From the NCBI GenBank assembly GCA_021324935.1, contig JAJPIE010000094.1, forward strand, positions 1-38,454: a stretch of 38,454 bases of DNA. Direction: 5' to 3'. Position numbers and translations under genes: made by a program. This DNA is from Acidobacteriota bacterium. Its GTDB lineage: Bacteria > Acidobacteriota > Terriglobia > Acidiferrales > UBA7541. Below the pieces are notes generated by a model, which had not been told where the DNA came from, did not search any database, and saw nothing but the letters and a program-made list of their open reading frames with translations. This document shows, piece after piece, positions 29,274 through 37,998 of this stretch; the first letter of the stretch is position 1; each line of letters opens with the position of its first letter.

Positions 29274-29380
29274 GAGGATAATTTCAACAAATCGAAAATT
29301 TGCGTCACGGTGAAACTTCTATTCTAGGGGCCGGGGCGCGGGCCGGTCAAGTTGCGCCGGAAGCTGATAAAGTGGAACGA

Positions 29381-30373
29381 ATGTACGCCGGGAGACCATT
29401 TGAGCCGCACGGGTGGCTGCGCAACGCGCATTTGCAGACCATTGCGGGGGCGTTTGTCCCGCGCAAGTTTGCGCTGCCCGCGGGCGAAGAACGATTCTTT
29501 CGCGCCGATGCCGAAACCCACTTGAAGGGTGTTTGCCACTGGCAACCCGATAAGCCTAAACATCTGCCGGTCATCGTGATCCTCCACGGGCTGGAAGGCT
29601 CCAGCGAGTCCAATTACATGCTCGGCATTGCGGAGAAGGCTTGGGCGCGCGGATACCACGCCGTGCGCATGAACCAGCGCAATTGCGGCGGCACGGAGCG
29701 GCTGACTCCGACGCTCTATAACAGCGGCATGAGCGGCGATTACCGGGCCGTGCTTCTCGAATTGATCAACGAGGGTTTCGAACAGATTTTTTTCGCGGGC
29801 TATTCCATGGGCGGAAACCTCGTCTCCAAGATGGCCGGCGAATGGGGCGCGGCGCCGCCAAAGGAGTTGCGCGGTGTCTGCGCCGTTTGCCCGGCGATCG
29901 ATCTTTCGGCTTGCGCCGACGCCCTGGAAGAAGCGGAGAATTTTCTCTATCAGCGCCATTTTGTGCGTCGCTTGCTGTCCCGCTATCGCCGCAAAGCCGA
30001 GCTGTTTCCACAGCGCTACTCGCGGAATGGTTTCGGCCCGATCCGCACGGTGCGCCAATTCGACGATGAAATCACTGCCCCGCAGTTCGGCTATCGCGAC
30101 GCGGAGGATTATTACCAGCACGCCGGCGCGAAGCGCGTCATCGCCGACGTGAGCCTGCCGATGATGGTGATCACCGCGAAAGATGATCCGTTCGTGCCGT
30201 TCGAGGCCCTCGTGCGCGCCGGACTCGACAAAAACCCCAATGTGCGCTTCGTGACGCCACAGCATGGTGGCCACTGCGGTTTCATTTCGAAGTGGCCGGG
30301 AACGGAAAGATTTTGGGCCGAGGAACGCATCGTTCAGTTCGTTGCCGAACTAAGCCAGGATGCAACGAAGTAA
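29381..30373 (+). CDS. Alpha/beta hydrolase, YheT/ABHD1-3 type
   Basis: The ATG at 29381 gives MYAGRPFEPHGWLRNAHLQT, the usual family N-terminus, and 330 residues. The longer frame from 29300 starts in the leader and is rejected. The catalytic triad is visible: Ser142 in GYSMGGN, an Asp in AKDDPFVP (268 or 269) and His298 in HGGHCGF. VIVILHGLEGSSESNYM forms the oxyanion region. Family members are esterases or lipases with loosely known substrates. It has no operon partner and ends 98 bases before a convergent peptidase gene. Confidence 0.88.
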   Translation: MYAGRPFEPHGWLRNAHLQTIAGAFVPRKFALPAGEERFFRADAETHLKGVCHWQPDKPKHLPVIVILHGLEGSSESNYMLGIAEKAWARGYHAVRMNQRNCGGTERLTPTLYNSGMSGDYRAVLLELINEGFEQIFFAGYSMGGNLVSKMAGEWGAAPPKELRGVCAVCPAIDLSACADALEEAENFLYQRHFVRRLLSRYRRKAELFPQRYSRNGFGPIRTVRQFDDEITAPQFGYRDAEDYYQHAGAKRVIADVSLPMMVITAKDDPFVPFEALVRAGLDKNPNVRFVTPQHGGHCGFISKWPGTERFWAEERIVQFVAELSQDATK

Positions 30374-30471
30374 CCAAGCAAACCTATCCCAAAGACGCGG
30401 AGGGCGCAGAAAAAGCCTCGCTGTTCTCTGCTTCGCTCCCCTTTCCCATTGCCAGTCTGCGATTGCACTCT

Positions 30472-31746
30472 TCAGCCAAGCGGCTTCTCCAGGGAATGCT
30501 GGAAGCCCGGTGTGAGCAGTTGTGCCGGGCCGTCCGGCTCAACGGCCATCAAATCTTCGCAGCGGATGCCGAATTCCCCCGGAACATAAATGCCAGGTTC
30601 GTTGGAGAAAGTCATGTCGGGCTGCAAGCGCGTGTCGCTGCCCTGCACCAGATACGGATTCTCGTGCATGTCCAGTCCGATCCCATGCCCCAGGCGGTGC
30701 GTGAAATATTTGTAGCCGGGGCCGAATCCGGCGGCGGTGATAACGGAGCGCGCGGCATCGTCGACCGAGCCGGAAAGGCGGCCGGCGCGGGCGGCGTCGA
30801 GCGCGGCGTCCTGCGCCTTGCGCACCGCTTCAAACGCCCGCTGCTGTTTTTCCGACGCCTTGCCGAACACCCCCGTGCGCGTCACGTCGGACCAGTAACC
30901 CTCCACCTCGCAGCCATCGTCGACCAGCACCACGTCGCCTTCCCTCAGTGTGCGCCGCTCTTTGCTGCCGTGGGGATACGCGGCGGAGGGACCGAAAAGC
31001 ACCATCGCTTCGCCGCGCAGCTTCATTCTGGCGTAACCCGCGGAGACCCATTCGCTCACCTCCTCCTCGGTCATGCCCTCTTTTAAATTTTCAAACGCCA
31101 GTTTGTAGACGCTGCACGTCGCTTCGCACGCCAGGCGCATGAATTCCAGTTCATGCGGGGATTTCGGCGCGCGGCATAGCACCGTGACAGAATCCGCGGA
31201 GACGAACTCATAAGCCGGTGCGGCAGCCCGCAAATGATCGAAGAACGTGAAGGGCAGCCGCTGTTCGATCCCGATGCGGCCCGTGCGCAATCCGCGATCC
31301 GCGAGCGCCGCAGCGAGCAGCTTGCTGGGATTTTCGTTCTCCTCCCACACGCGAACCTCAGCCGGGTATACCAGCGATTCGCGCAGCCGAGCCTCTTCAA
31401 ATGCGGGGCAAAGGAAAAGCGGCTGGCCGGATTTTGGGATGACCAGGGCTAGCAGGCGTTCGCTGAGCCACCAGTGGACGCGCGTGAAGTAGTAGAGCGA
31501 AGTGCCGGGGCCCACCAGGATGGCGTCGAACGCGGGACGCGACCCGGCCATCAGGGTTTGCGCGCGCAGCAAGCGGCCCTGGAATTCCCCGGGCGTTACC
31601 GCTTTGACGCGCTCGCCAAGTGGTTTCAGCGATGCAAATGCCGCGGGAAGCTGCGGCTCGTGACTTTGTAACAAGTGCGGCGAAAACGCCGCGGCCGATG
31701 CGCCGGCCGTGGACTGCAAAAAAGTCCTGCGGGTCATGGGAGTCAT
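30472..31746 (-). CDS. Tat-exported M24 peptidase (Xaa-Pro type)
   Basis: The protein has 424 residues. The N-terminus TRRTFLQSTAGASAAAF is a twin-arginine signal, so the enzyme is folded in the cytosol before export. A creatinase-like N-terminal domain is followed by the pita-bread domain with metal ligands in VDDGCEVEGYWSDVTRTG (two Asp), RLGHGIGLDMHENP (His), NEPGIY (Glu) and CEDLM (Glu). It probably cleaves the N-terminal residue before proline in peptides in the periplasm. Export through Tat fits an enzyme loaded with its metals inside the cell. Confidence 0.88.
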   Translation of the reverse strand: MTPMTRRTFLQSTAGASAAAFSPHLLQSHEPQLPAAFASLKPLGERVKAVTPGEFQGRLLRAQTLMAGSRPAFDAILVGPGTSLYYFTRVHWWLSERLLALVIPKSGQPLFLCPAFEEARLRESLVYPAEVRVWEENENPSKLLAAALADRGLRTGRIGIEQRLPFTFFDHLRAAAPAYEFVSADSVTVLCRAPKSPHELEFMRLACEATCSVYKLAFENLKEGMTEEEVSEWVSAGYARMKLRGEAMVLFGPSAAYPHGSKERRTLREGDVVLVDDGCEVEGYWSDVTRTGVFGKASEKQQRAFEAVRKAQDAALDAARAGRLSGSVDDAARSVITAAGFGPGYKYFTHRLGHGIGLDMHENPYLVQGSDTRLQPDMTFSNEPGIYVPGEFGIRCEDLMAVEPDGPAQLLTPGFQHSLEKPLG

Positions 31747-31798
31747 GACCTAAGAGAATGGAGCGGGAAACGTGTGAAGTAAATAAAAATCCGCGAAC

Positions 31799-31830
31799 GG
31801 AAAAATGGCCCGCCGTGTTTCGCGGGCCAT
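31799..31830 (-). terminator. Terminator of the BON-domain gene
   Basis: On the - strand, ATGGCCCGC (31830-31822), loop of 8, GCGGGCCAT (31813-31805), then TTTTTCC. It has a 9-bp perfect stem and a T run, 17 bases after the stop of the gene at 31847-32986. Confidence 0.75.
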
Positions 31831-31846
31831 CCTTTCACGCCAATTT

Positions 31847-32986
31847 CTATTGTTGTGGCGGCTGGTCCGAAGACGCCGGCGGCGGTGTCGAATCCCCGGA
31901 GGAGTCCGGCGAATTCGCAGCCGGGCTCGGACGCGGAGTATGTTTCTTCGGAAAATAGGTGACCGTGACCGGATCGCGCAGCGTGAATTCCAAGCGCGTT
32001 TCCGATGGGATTTTCACCTGTTGGCCATGCGTGGCCGCCTGCACCGCGGTGCCGCCGCCCGCGCCGACGGCTGCGCCGATCGCCGCGCCCTTGCCGCCGC
32101 CGGCCAGCCCGCCAATCAGCGCGCCCAGCACGGTGCCTCCGCCAATCACGGCGGCGGAGCGCTTTCCGCGCGAGGCGCCCTTTTCCTGCACGTCGCTGGA
32201 AACCACCTGGTAAGTCTTGCCTTGATACGTGAAGCTGTCCAGCGCCACGGTCAGTTCGCTCGCGCCCTTGAATTTTCCGGCGGAACTGGCATCGGTCAGC
32301 TTCATATATACGTTCAAGCCCTTCGGCACTACCACCTGATCTCCAACGACGATCGGCGCGTCCAGGGAACCCTGGAAAAGCTGGCCGGCGTGATTCACGC
32401 TCGAGTCGATGCCGTCGATCGTGCGCACCGTAACGATCGTGCCGTCCGGAATCGTCACCGTCACCGGTTTCGGTGGCGGCGGAGGCGCCGGCGCCGCTGG
32501 TTTCTCGGCCGCTGCGGGCGGCGCGCTGTTGTTCAGCGGACCTGGACTTGTATCCGTCTGCGAAGCCTGTGCCACCGGCGCGGGGGCAGGAGCAGGAGGG
32601 GGCGCAGCCGACTTGCGACTCTGGCGCTCGCTCCGCTCCGGGTGCCGCGACGTTTCCCGCTCAGGCGCTGGGTTGGACGGAGCCATATTTTCCGCGAGCG
32701 CTGGGGGCGGCGGGACCATCGTCGTGCGGTCCACAACCGTTTTCACGCCCGGCGTTTTCGTAGCGATTTGCTCGGCGGCTAGTCGCGCCGCGTCGTCTGG
32801 CACCTGGCCGGTCAGCGTAACTACGCCATCCTTGGTCGATACGTCCACGCTCGCCGATTTCAGCGAAGCTTCCGAATACATCTTCGCTTTGATTTCCGTG
32901 CTAATGGAATCGTCGCTCGGCTTATTGCAGGCAAAGCAGAGGAGCGTCAGCGAAAGTACGGGGACAAGCAACTTCGGTTGGAACAT
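31847..32986 (-). CDS. Envelope protein with BON domain and glycine zipper
   Basis: The protein has 379 residues, and the ATG follows GGGAGGCCGC. The N-terminus MFQPKLLVPVLSLTLLCFAC ends in a cysteine like a lipoprotein signal, though the residues before Cys (CFA) fit the lipobox poorly. A BON domain covers about 25-90 (SEASLKSASVDVSTKDGVVT). A long Pro/Ala-rich linker follows (about 90-180), then a beta domain, then a glycine zipper near 285-320 (GGGTVLGALIGGLAGGGKGA), and a Pro/Ser tail. BON domains bind membrane phospholipid surfaces. It is likely a periplasmic or outer-membrane stress protein. Its own terminator follows. Confidence 0.8.
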   Translation of the reverse strand: MFQPKLLVPVLSLTLLCFACNKPSDDSISTEIKAKMYSEASLKSASVDVSTKDGVVTLTGQVPDDAARLAAEQIATKTPGVKTVVDRTTMVPPPPALAENMAPSNPAPERETSRHPERSERQSRKSAAPPPAPAPAPVAQASQTDTSPGPLNNSAPPAAAEKPAAPAPPPPPKPVTVTIPDGTIVTVRTIDGIDSSVNHAGQLFQGSLDAPIVVGDQVVVPKGLNVYMKLTDASSAGKFKGASELTVALDSFTYQGKTYQVVSSDVQEKGASRGKRSAAVIGGGTVLGALIGGLAGGGKGAAIGAAVGAGGGTAVQAATHGQQVKIPSETRLEFTLRDPVTVTYFPKKHTPRPSPAANSPDSSGDSTPPPASSDQPPQQ

Positions 32987-33053
32987 GCGGCCTCCCAGAT
33001 GATCCCGCGATCGGAAATGATCCCGGAAAATTTCCCAGCAGCGCTGCGCTGGG

Positions 33054-33067
33054 CGGCAACGTTGCCG
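33054..33067. promoter_or_regulatory. 14-bp perfect palindrome upstream of the BON gene
   Basis: CGGCAAC followed directly by GTTGCCG, 68 bases upstream of the BON-domain gene start. It could be a site for a dimeric regulator. Next to it, CCCAGC and GCTGGG form a second short inverted repeat. No other feature is seen in 33000-33300. Confidence 0.35.
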
Positions 33068-33411
33068 AATAAGATGCTCTTCCGGTGCGTCCCGGTTTCT
33101 AGCTTCATCATGGGGCAGGAGAAAGAAGAACGCAACTTGGCGCGATTCTTCGGGGCAGAAAAGACCGAAGCAGGTTGGGAAGATAGGCCAAGCGCGGGCG
33201 CCATTGTGCTTGGTAGTCTAACTGTTTGGGGGGACAGGGAATAGAGAAATCGGTAGGTTTCTACAAAAAATGGGAGGAGCCGTTTCCCAACCCCATGGGA
33301 TGCCGGAGAATACTCTGTAATCGTTAGATAAAAAACCAGTTAAGTTAGACACAGGGTAGTGGAATACTCTTCCCTTTGGAAGTGTAAGTGCTAAAATGCT
33401 TGGCAGTGTGG

Positions 33412-33441
33412 TTGGTTGCCGTCTGCACAAAAACTTAGAAT
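33412..33441 (+). promoter_or_regulatory. Possible promoter of the TonB-dependent receptor
   Basis: TTGGTT (33412-33417), an 18-base spacer, then TAGAAT (33436-33441). The -10 overlaps an exact inverted repeat, CTTAGAAT (33434-33441) and ATTCTAAG (33449-33456), which could be an operator. Upstream, GAATACTCT occurs twice (33308-33316, 33362-33370). The stretch 33245-33504 is clearly more AT-rich than the genes around it and holds no ORF I support. Confidence 0.3.
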
Positions 33442-33504
33442 CGCGCCAATTCTAAGCCAACAAGCGTACGAACTTAGCGCTATACCATTTGGGGGGATGT
33501 CCGC

Positions 33505-36500
33505 ATGGCTTATCTTTCTAGGCGTTTTTTTGCAAGTCTTGCCTCAAATTTCAATTTCACGGAAAAAAGCAAAACAGTAAGCCACCCGAATTTGACTAGG
33601 GCTTTGTTGGTCCTGTTGCTGTGCGCAGTCTGCGCCGCCGGCACGTTTGCCCAGGCGCCGACGGCGTCCATCGTCGGCACGGTGCTGGACCCGCAGGGTC
33701 TGCCCGTCGAAGGCGCCAACGTGGCCTTGACCAATGTTGGCACGAACTACACCTATGAAACGACTACCAGCTCCACCGGCGCCTTCCGCTTTGAGCGCCT
33801 TGACGCCGCCGTTTACCGTGTGACAGTGACCACGGCGAATTTCCGCGCGTCGGTGGTGGACGGCATCAAGCTGGACGCCGCAACGAGCTATTCCGTCCCG
33901 CCCATCAAGCTGGAAGTCGGCGCCAAGACCGAAACGATCACCGTGGAAGCCGGCGCCGAAGTGGTGAACACCACGGACACGGAAATCTCCAGCACCGTGG
34001 AAAAGAAACAGATTGAAGACCTTCCGATTCTCGACCGGAATCCGCTGAACCTCCTCAACCTCGAAGCCGGAGTGAACAACAGCGGTCCCAATGGACCAAC
34101 CACGACCGTGATCGCCGGCCAGCGCACCACCTACTCGAACATGACCCTGGACGGCATCAACATCCAGGACAATTTCATTCGCGAAAATGCTCTGGACTTC
34201 AGCCCCAACCAGCCCTTCAGCAGCCAGGCGCAGGAATTCACGGTGATCGACCAGAACGCCGGCGTGGAAAACGGCGGCGGCTCTTCGCAGGTCAGCATCG
34301 TCACGCCAAAGGGCACCAACACCTGGCACGGCCAAGGCTTCTGGAACTACCGTACCAACGGCTGGGCCGCGAATGACTGGTTCAACGATGCCAGCGGCGT
34401 GCCGCTTGGAAAGCTGGTCCGCAACCAGGGCGGCGGAAACCTCGGCGGCCCGGTCCTGAAGGACAAGCTGTTCATTTACGGCTGGTACGAACTGCTGCGC
34501 CTCAAAAGTACCTTCCAGAACAATACGACCGTCATCAGTCCGACGATTTACAATGCCCTGACGAGTGCCAACCCCACACTCCCTTTCACTTACACTCCGA
34601 GAGACGTGAACGGTAACCCCGACCCGGCTGGCGCCCAGACCATTAATCTGTTGAACTTCACCAGCAACCAGGGCCAGAACTTCCAATATGCCATTGACCC
34701 GACCATGCTGGCGCTCATCAAGGAAATCCCCGCGGCCAAGTTCAACAACACCCGCGTGGGCGACGGCGTGAACCTGCTGGGCTATCAGTTGAACGCGCGT
34801 AACAACGACACCCGCGACAATTATGGATGGCGCGTGGACTACAACCTGAACCAGCACAACACCATTACCGGAACTTGGTCGTGGAACAGGGATGTCACCG
34901 ACCGGCCGGACATCGATACCTCCTACGACACAGTGCCGCTGGTAAGCAACAACAACTCCGAAAAATTCCTCTCCCTCGCCTGGCGCTGGAGTCCGACTGG
35001 GACGATCACCAATGAAGCGCGCTTCGGCTTCAACCTGGCCCCGGCGTTTTTCTTTACCGGACAGAAGTTCGGAAGCTTCGTCCTGGATGACTCGACTCTG
35101 CCCTTTACCGACCCCAACCCCAACTTCTTGCCACAGGGGCGGAATACGCGGACCTGGACCGGATTGGACAACGCCAGCTTCACCAAGGGAAATCACACCA
35201 TCAAGTTCGGCGGATCGGTAAGCCGCATCACCATCTTCAACCAGAACGAGTTCGGTTTCTATCCAACCTACGCCTTGGGTTTCAGCTCTGCCAACGGAAG
35301 CGGTTTCCAGCAATCGGACATGCCAAGTTCCGGGTCGGCGTATCAGGCCGGAACCGCCGACTATAGTAACGCCGCCGCACTCCTGACCAGCGTTGCCGGT
35401 ATTCTCAGCTCGGTGACGCAGACTTTTAATGCCACGAGCCAAACCTCCGGATATCAAGTCGCGGCGGAAAACCGCAATTACCGGGAGAACCAGTTCGCGA
35501 TTTATGCCGGTGATAGCTGGAGAGTCAATCCACGGCTGACGGTCACCTACGGCTTGCGCTGGGACTACTACGCTCCGGTAGGCGAGCAGAACGGCTTGGT
35601 GCTGCTTCCGGAGGTGCCGTCGGGGTCGAACATCAACCAGCAACTCTTGGGGAATGCGACCATCAACTTCGCCAGCGGCAACAGCTACCGCGGAATGTAC
35701 AACGGCTATTGGAAGGCGTTTTCGCCAAACATCGGCGTTGCCTGGGATCCGTTTGGCGACGGCAAAACGGCGGTTCGCGCTGGCTTCAGCATCAATTACG
35801 TAAACGACGAGTTTTTCACGGCCGCGAATAACGCGGCCGCAGGAAACACCGGGCTGAGCGCCACCAGCTCCAATTCGCAGTTGGCCGGGCCAACGGTTTC
35901 CAATCCGATGGGGGCCAACGTCGTAAAGGCTCCGCCGTTCCAGATTCCGATCGACTTCCAGACCAACGCCGTCAATGCCACGAACACCAGCGGCTCGATT
36001 GGGAGCCTAGCTGGCTACGGCATCGACCCGAATCTGAAGCCGCCGCAGGTCCAGCAATGGAACCTCAGCGTTCAGCGGGACATCGGCTGGAACACCTCCG
36101 TGCAAGTGAGCTACATCGGAAACCACGGTGTGGGTTTGTTCCGCGCCATCGACGTGAACCAGTTGAACATCAACGCAACTGCGGTCTGCAATGGGTTGGG
36201 CCCGGCTCCTTGCCCCACCGATACCTTTTTCCAGGATTTCCAGAATGCCCGGAGCAATGGTTTCTTGGCCCTGGCAAAGAACGGCGTATTCGATCCGACG
36301 TATAACCCCGGTATCCCCGGCAGTGTCCCGCTTCCATTCTTCAACTATATCTACGGCGGCGCGCTTGGGGTCCCGTTCATCAACAGCTACATTCAGCAGG
36401 GACAAATCGGCCAGTTGATTGCCACCTACCATGCGTTCGAGTTCGACACCGGACTCGGCCAGTATCCAGGCCAGGGCAACATCGTCAATTGGTTTCCCAA

Positions 36501-37389
36501 CCCCTACATCATGGGCGGCGACTTGCTGAAGAACACCTCGTTCTCCAACTACAATGCGGGAGTCGTGGAAATTCGCCGGCGCTTCAGCCGCGGGTTGTAT
36601 TTCCAGGCCAACTACACCTTCAGCAAGGTGATGACCGACTTCAGCGGTTCACAGACCCAATTCCAGCCTTACTTGGATAACGCGCGGCCTTTCCTCGAGA
36701 GATCACGCGCGCCATTCGACCTGACGCATGCGTTCAAGGCCAACTTTACTTATGAGTTGCCGATGGGCAAGGGCCACAAGTTCCTTGGCTCGCCGAATCG
36801 TGCACTGGGCTTGCTGGTCAACGGATGGCAAACCGGCTCGATCTTCACCTGGCAAAGCGGCGCGCCGTTCTCGATCGTGTCGCAGTACGCGACCTTTAAC
36901 CGGGGCGGCTTCCGTTCCGTTGCCAACACTGCGGTTGCAACCCTTACCCACGGCCAGATCAGCGGAGACGTGGGCACCTTCGTGCAGACCACTGGGCAGG
37001 TCTTCATCATCAACCCCAAACTCGTCAGCCCGGATGGCACGGGCGCTCCTTCCTCGCCGCAGCTTGGCGGATGCACCCCGGCCGTTTCCGGCGGTTTCTG
37101 CAACCCGCAACCCGGCGACGTCGGCAACCTGCAACAGTTCGCGTTCAATGCCCCTGCGTATTTCGATTGGAATATGACGGCGTCAAAGGAGTTTGACATC
37201 ACCGCGAAAGTAAAGCTCACTTTCCGTACCGATGCCTTCAACATCTTGAATCACCCCGTATTCGCGGTTCCACTGGATGGAACATCGGGTGTGGCGGACT
37301 TCAACATCAACAGCACGACGTTCGGTCAGGCAACGCGCACCGTTTCCGCGCCGCGCGTCTTGCAGATGCAGTTGATGCTGACGTTCTAG
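33505..37389 (+). CDS. Oar-type TonB-dependent outer-membrane receptor
   Basis: The protein has 1294 residues, and the ATG follows GGGGGGATGTCCGC. A signal segment lies at about 32-50 (ALLVLLLCAVCAAGTFAQA), after an unusually long polar N-terminus of 30 residues. Residues 52-135 form the carboxypeptidase-regulatory-like domain (SIVGTVLDPQGLPVEGANVA). The plug domain follows (KQIEDLPILDRNPLNLLNLE). The rest is a 22-strand-type barrel ending in the aromatic LQMQLMLTF. Such giant receptors are expanded in acidobacteria and are thought to import large carbohydrates or peptides with TonB energy. The substrate is unknown. It is a single gene with its own strong terminator. Confidence 0.93.
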   Translation: MAYLSRRFFASLASNFNFTEKSKTVSHPNLTRALLVLLLCAVCAAGTFAQAPTASIVGTVLDPQGLPVEGANVALTNVGTNYTYETTTSSTGAFRFERLDAAVYRVTVTTANFRASVVDGIKLDAATSYSVPPIKLEVGAKTETITVEAGAEVVNTTDTEISSTVEKKQIEDLPILDRNPLNLLNLEAGVNNSGPNGPTTTVIAGQRTTYSNMTLDGINIQDNFIRENALDFSPNQPFSSQAQEFTVIDQNAGVENGGGSSQVSIVTPKGTNTWHGQGFWNYRTNGWAANDWFNDASGVPLGKLVRNQGGGNLGGPVLKDKLFIYGWYELLRLKSTFQNNTTVISPTIYNALTSANPTLPFTYTPRDVNGNPDPAGAQTINLLNFTSNQGQNFQYAIDPTMLALIKEIPAAKFNNTRVGDGVNLLGYQLNARNNDTRDNYGWRVDYNLNQHNTITGTWSWNRDVTDRPDIDTSYDTVPLVSNNNSEKFLSLAWRWSPTGTITNEARFGFNLAPAFFFTGQKFGSFVLDDSTLPFTDPNPNFLPQGRNTRTWTGLDNASFTKGNHTIKFGGSVSRITIFNQNEFGFYPTYALGFSSANGSGFQQSDMPSSGSAYQAGTADYSNAAALLTSVAGILSSVTQTFNATSQTSGYQVAAENRNYRENQFAIYAGDSWRVNPRLTVTYGLRWDYYAPVGEQNGLVLLPEVPSGSNINQQLLGNATINFASGNSYRGMYNGYWKAFSPNIGVAWDPFGDGKTAVRAGFSINYVNDEFFTAANNAAAGNTGLSATSSNSQLAGPTVSNPMGANVVKAPPFQIPIDFQTNAVNATNTSGSIGSLAGYGIDPNLKPPQVQQWNLSVQRDIGWNTSVQVSYIGNHGVGLFRAIDVNQLNINATAVCNGLGPAPCPTDTFFQDFQNARSNGFLALAKNGVFDPTYNPGIPGSVPLPFFNYIYGGALGVPFINSYIQQGQIGQLIATYHAFEFDTGLGQYPGQGNIVNWFPNPYIMGGDLLKNTSFSNYNAGVVEIRRRFSRGLYFQANYTFSKVMTDFSGSQTQFQPYLDNARPFLERSRAPFDLTHAFKANFTYELPMGKGHKFLGSPNRALGLLVNGWQTGSIFTWQSGAPFSIVSQYATFNRGGFRSVANTAVATLTHGQISGDVGTFVQTTGQVFIINPKLVSPDGTGAPSSPQLGGCTPAVSGGFCNPQPGDVGNLQQFAFNAPAYFDWNMTASKEFDITAKVKLTFRTDAFNILNHPVFAVPLDGTSGVADFNINSTTFGQATRTVSAPRVLQMQLMLTF

Positions 37390-37415
37390 CGGCACTTTCA
37401 CCAAATCAGGATTAC

Positions 37416-37455
37416 AATCGGGCGTGCCTTTTTCCAGGGCACGCCCGATTTTCTT
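37416..37455 (+). terminator. Strong intrinsic terminator after the receptor
   Basis: AATCGGGCGTGCC (37416-37428), 9-base loop, GGCACGCCCGATT (37438-37450), then TTCTTT. It is a perfect 13-bp stem. The ribosome-binding site of the next gene follows within 10 bases, so that gene probably needs readthrough or a start inside this region. Confidence 0.85.
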
Positions 37456-37469
37456 TGCGGAGGAACGCG

Positions 37470-37796
37470 ATGCCACAGCGAAGCTTTGCGGAGTTCTGGC
37501 CAGTCTATCTGCGGGCCCACAGCCACGCCAAAACGCGCCTGATGCATTGCGTGGGAACCCTGGCGGGCTGGGCGATTCTCGCCGCGGCGGTCCTCAAGCG
37601 CGAGTGGTGGTGGATTGCCCTGGCGCTGGTTGTCCCCTACGCGCTGGCCTGGATTTCGCATTTCTTCATCGAGCACAACAAGCCGGCGACCTTCGAGCAT
37701 CCGCTGTGGTCCTGGTGGGCCGATCAGAAAATGGTCGCCATGATGCTCGCCGGAAAAATGGGCGAGGAAGTCGGAAGAACGGCGCCCGGCGGATAA
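37470..37796 (+). CDS. DUF962 (Mpo1-like) membrane protein
   Basis: The ATG at 37470 gives 108 residues behind GCGGAGGAACGCG. The motifs RAHSHAKTRLMHCVGTLAGW and ISHFFIEHNKPATFEHPLWS are those of DUF962, the family of yeast Mpo1, an iron-dependent dioxygenase of fatty-acid alpha-oxidation. The conserved His residues (AHSH, LMH, SHFFIEH) are present. Two hydrophobic segments lie between them. The bacterial role is not established. A BIME-like element starts 9 bases after the stop. Confidence 0.85.
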   Translation: MPQRSFAEFWPVYLRAHSHAKTRLMHCVGTLAGWAILAAAVLKREWWWIALALVVPYALAWISHFFIEHNKPATFEHPLWSWWADQKMVAMMLAGKMGEEVGRTAPGG

Positions 37797-37805
37797 ACCA
37801 GTGAT

Positions 37806-37897
37806 GTAGCTCACCCCTTTTAGGGGTGAGGCCTTTCCCGGTCAGCATCAATCCTGCATTCACATTGGAAACCCTCGGGCCCGAAGGCCCAAGCTAC
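37806..37897. repeat. Inverted REP pair (BIME-like), copy B, 92 bp
   Basis: The left unit reads GTAG (37806-37809), CTCACCCC, TTTT, AGGGGTGAG with an 8-bp perfect stem. The right unit, on the - strand from 37897, reads GTAG, CTTGGGCC, TTCG, GGCCCGAG. The centre shares GGCCTTTCCCGG and AACCCTCGGGCC with copy A at 18772-18862, and the two have nearly equal length. It is a better preserved copy than A. Confidence 0.75.
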
Positions 37898-37998
37898 AAA
37901 ATCGTCCCGTGACACGAGCGCCCCGGCCACTACACCGCAATGTCGTTTCTCGTCACTCGTTCACCCTGTGCAAAGGCGAACGGCCGCTCCCTACTGCC

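Noticed and set aside
32978..33244. 88-codon open frame on the + strand upstream of the receptor
   Set aside because: It overlaps the start of the BON-domain gene on the other strand, has no ribosome-binding site and no family features.
33544..35643. 699-codon open frame on the - strand inside the receptor gene
   Set aside because: It lies wholly opposite the receptor coding region and has no recognisable motif or ribosome-binding site.
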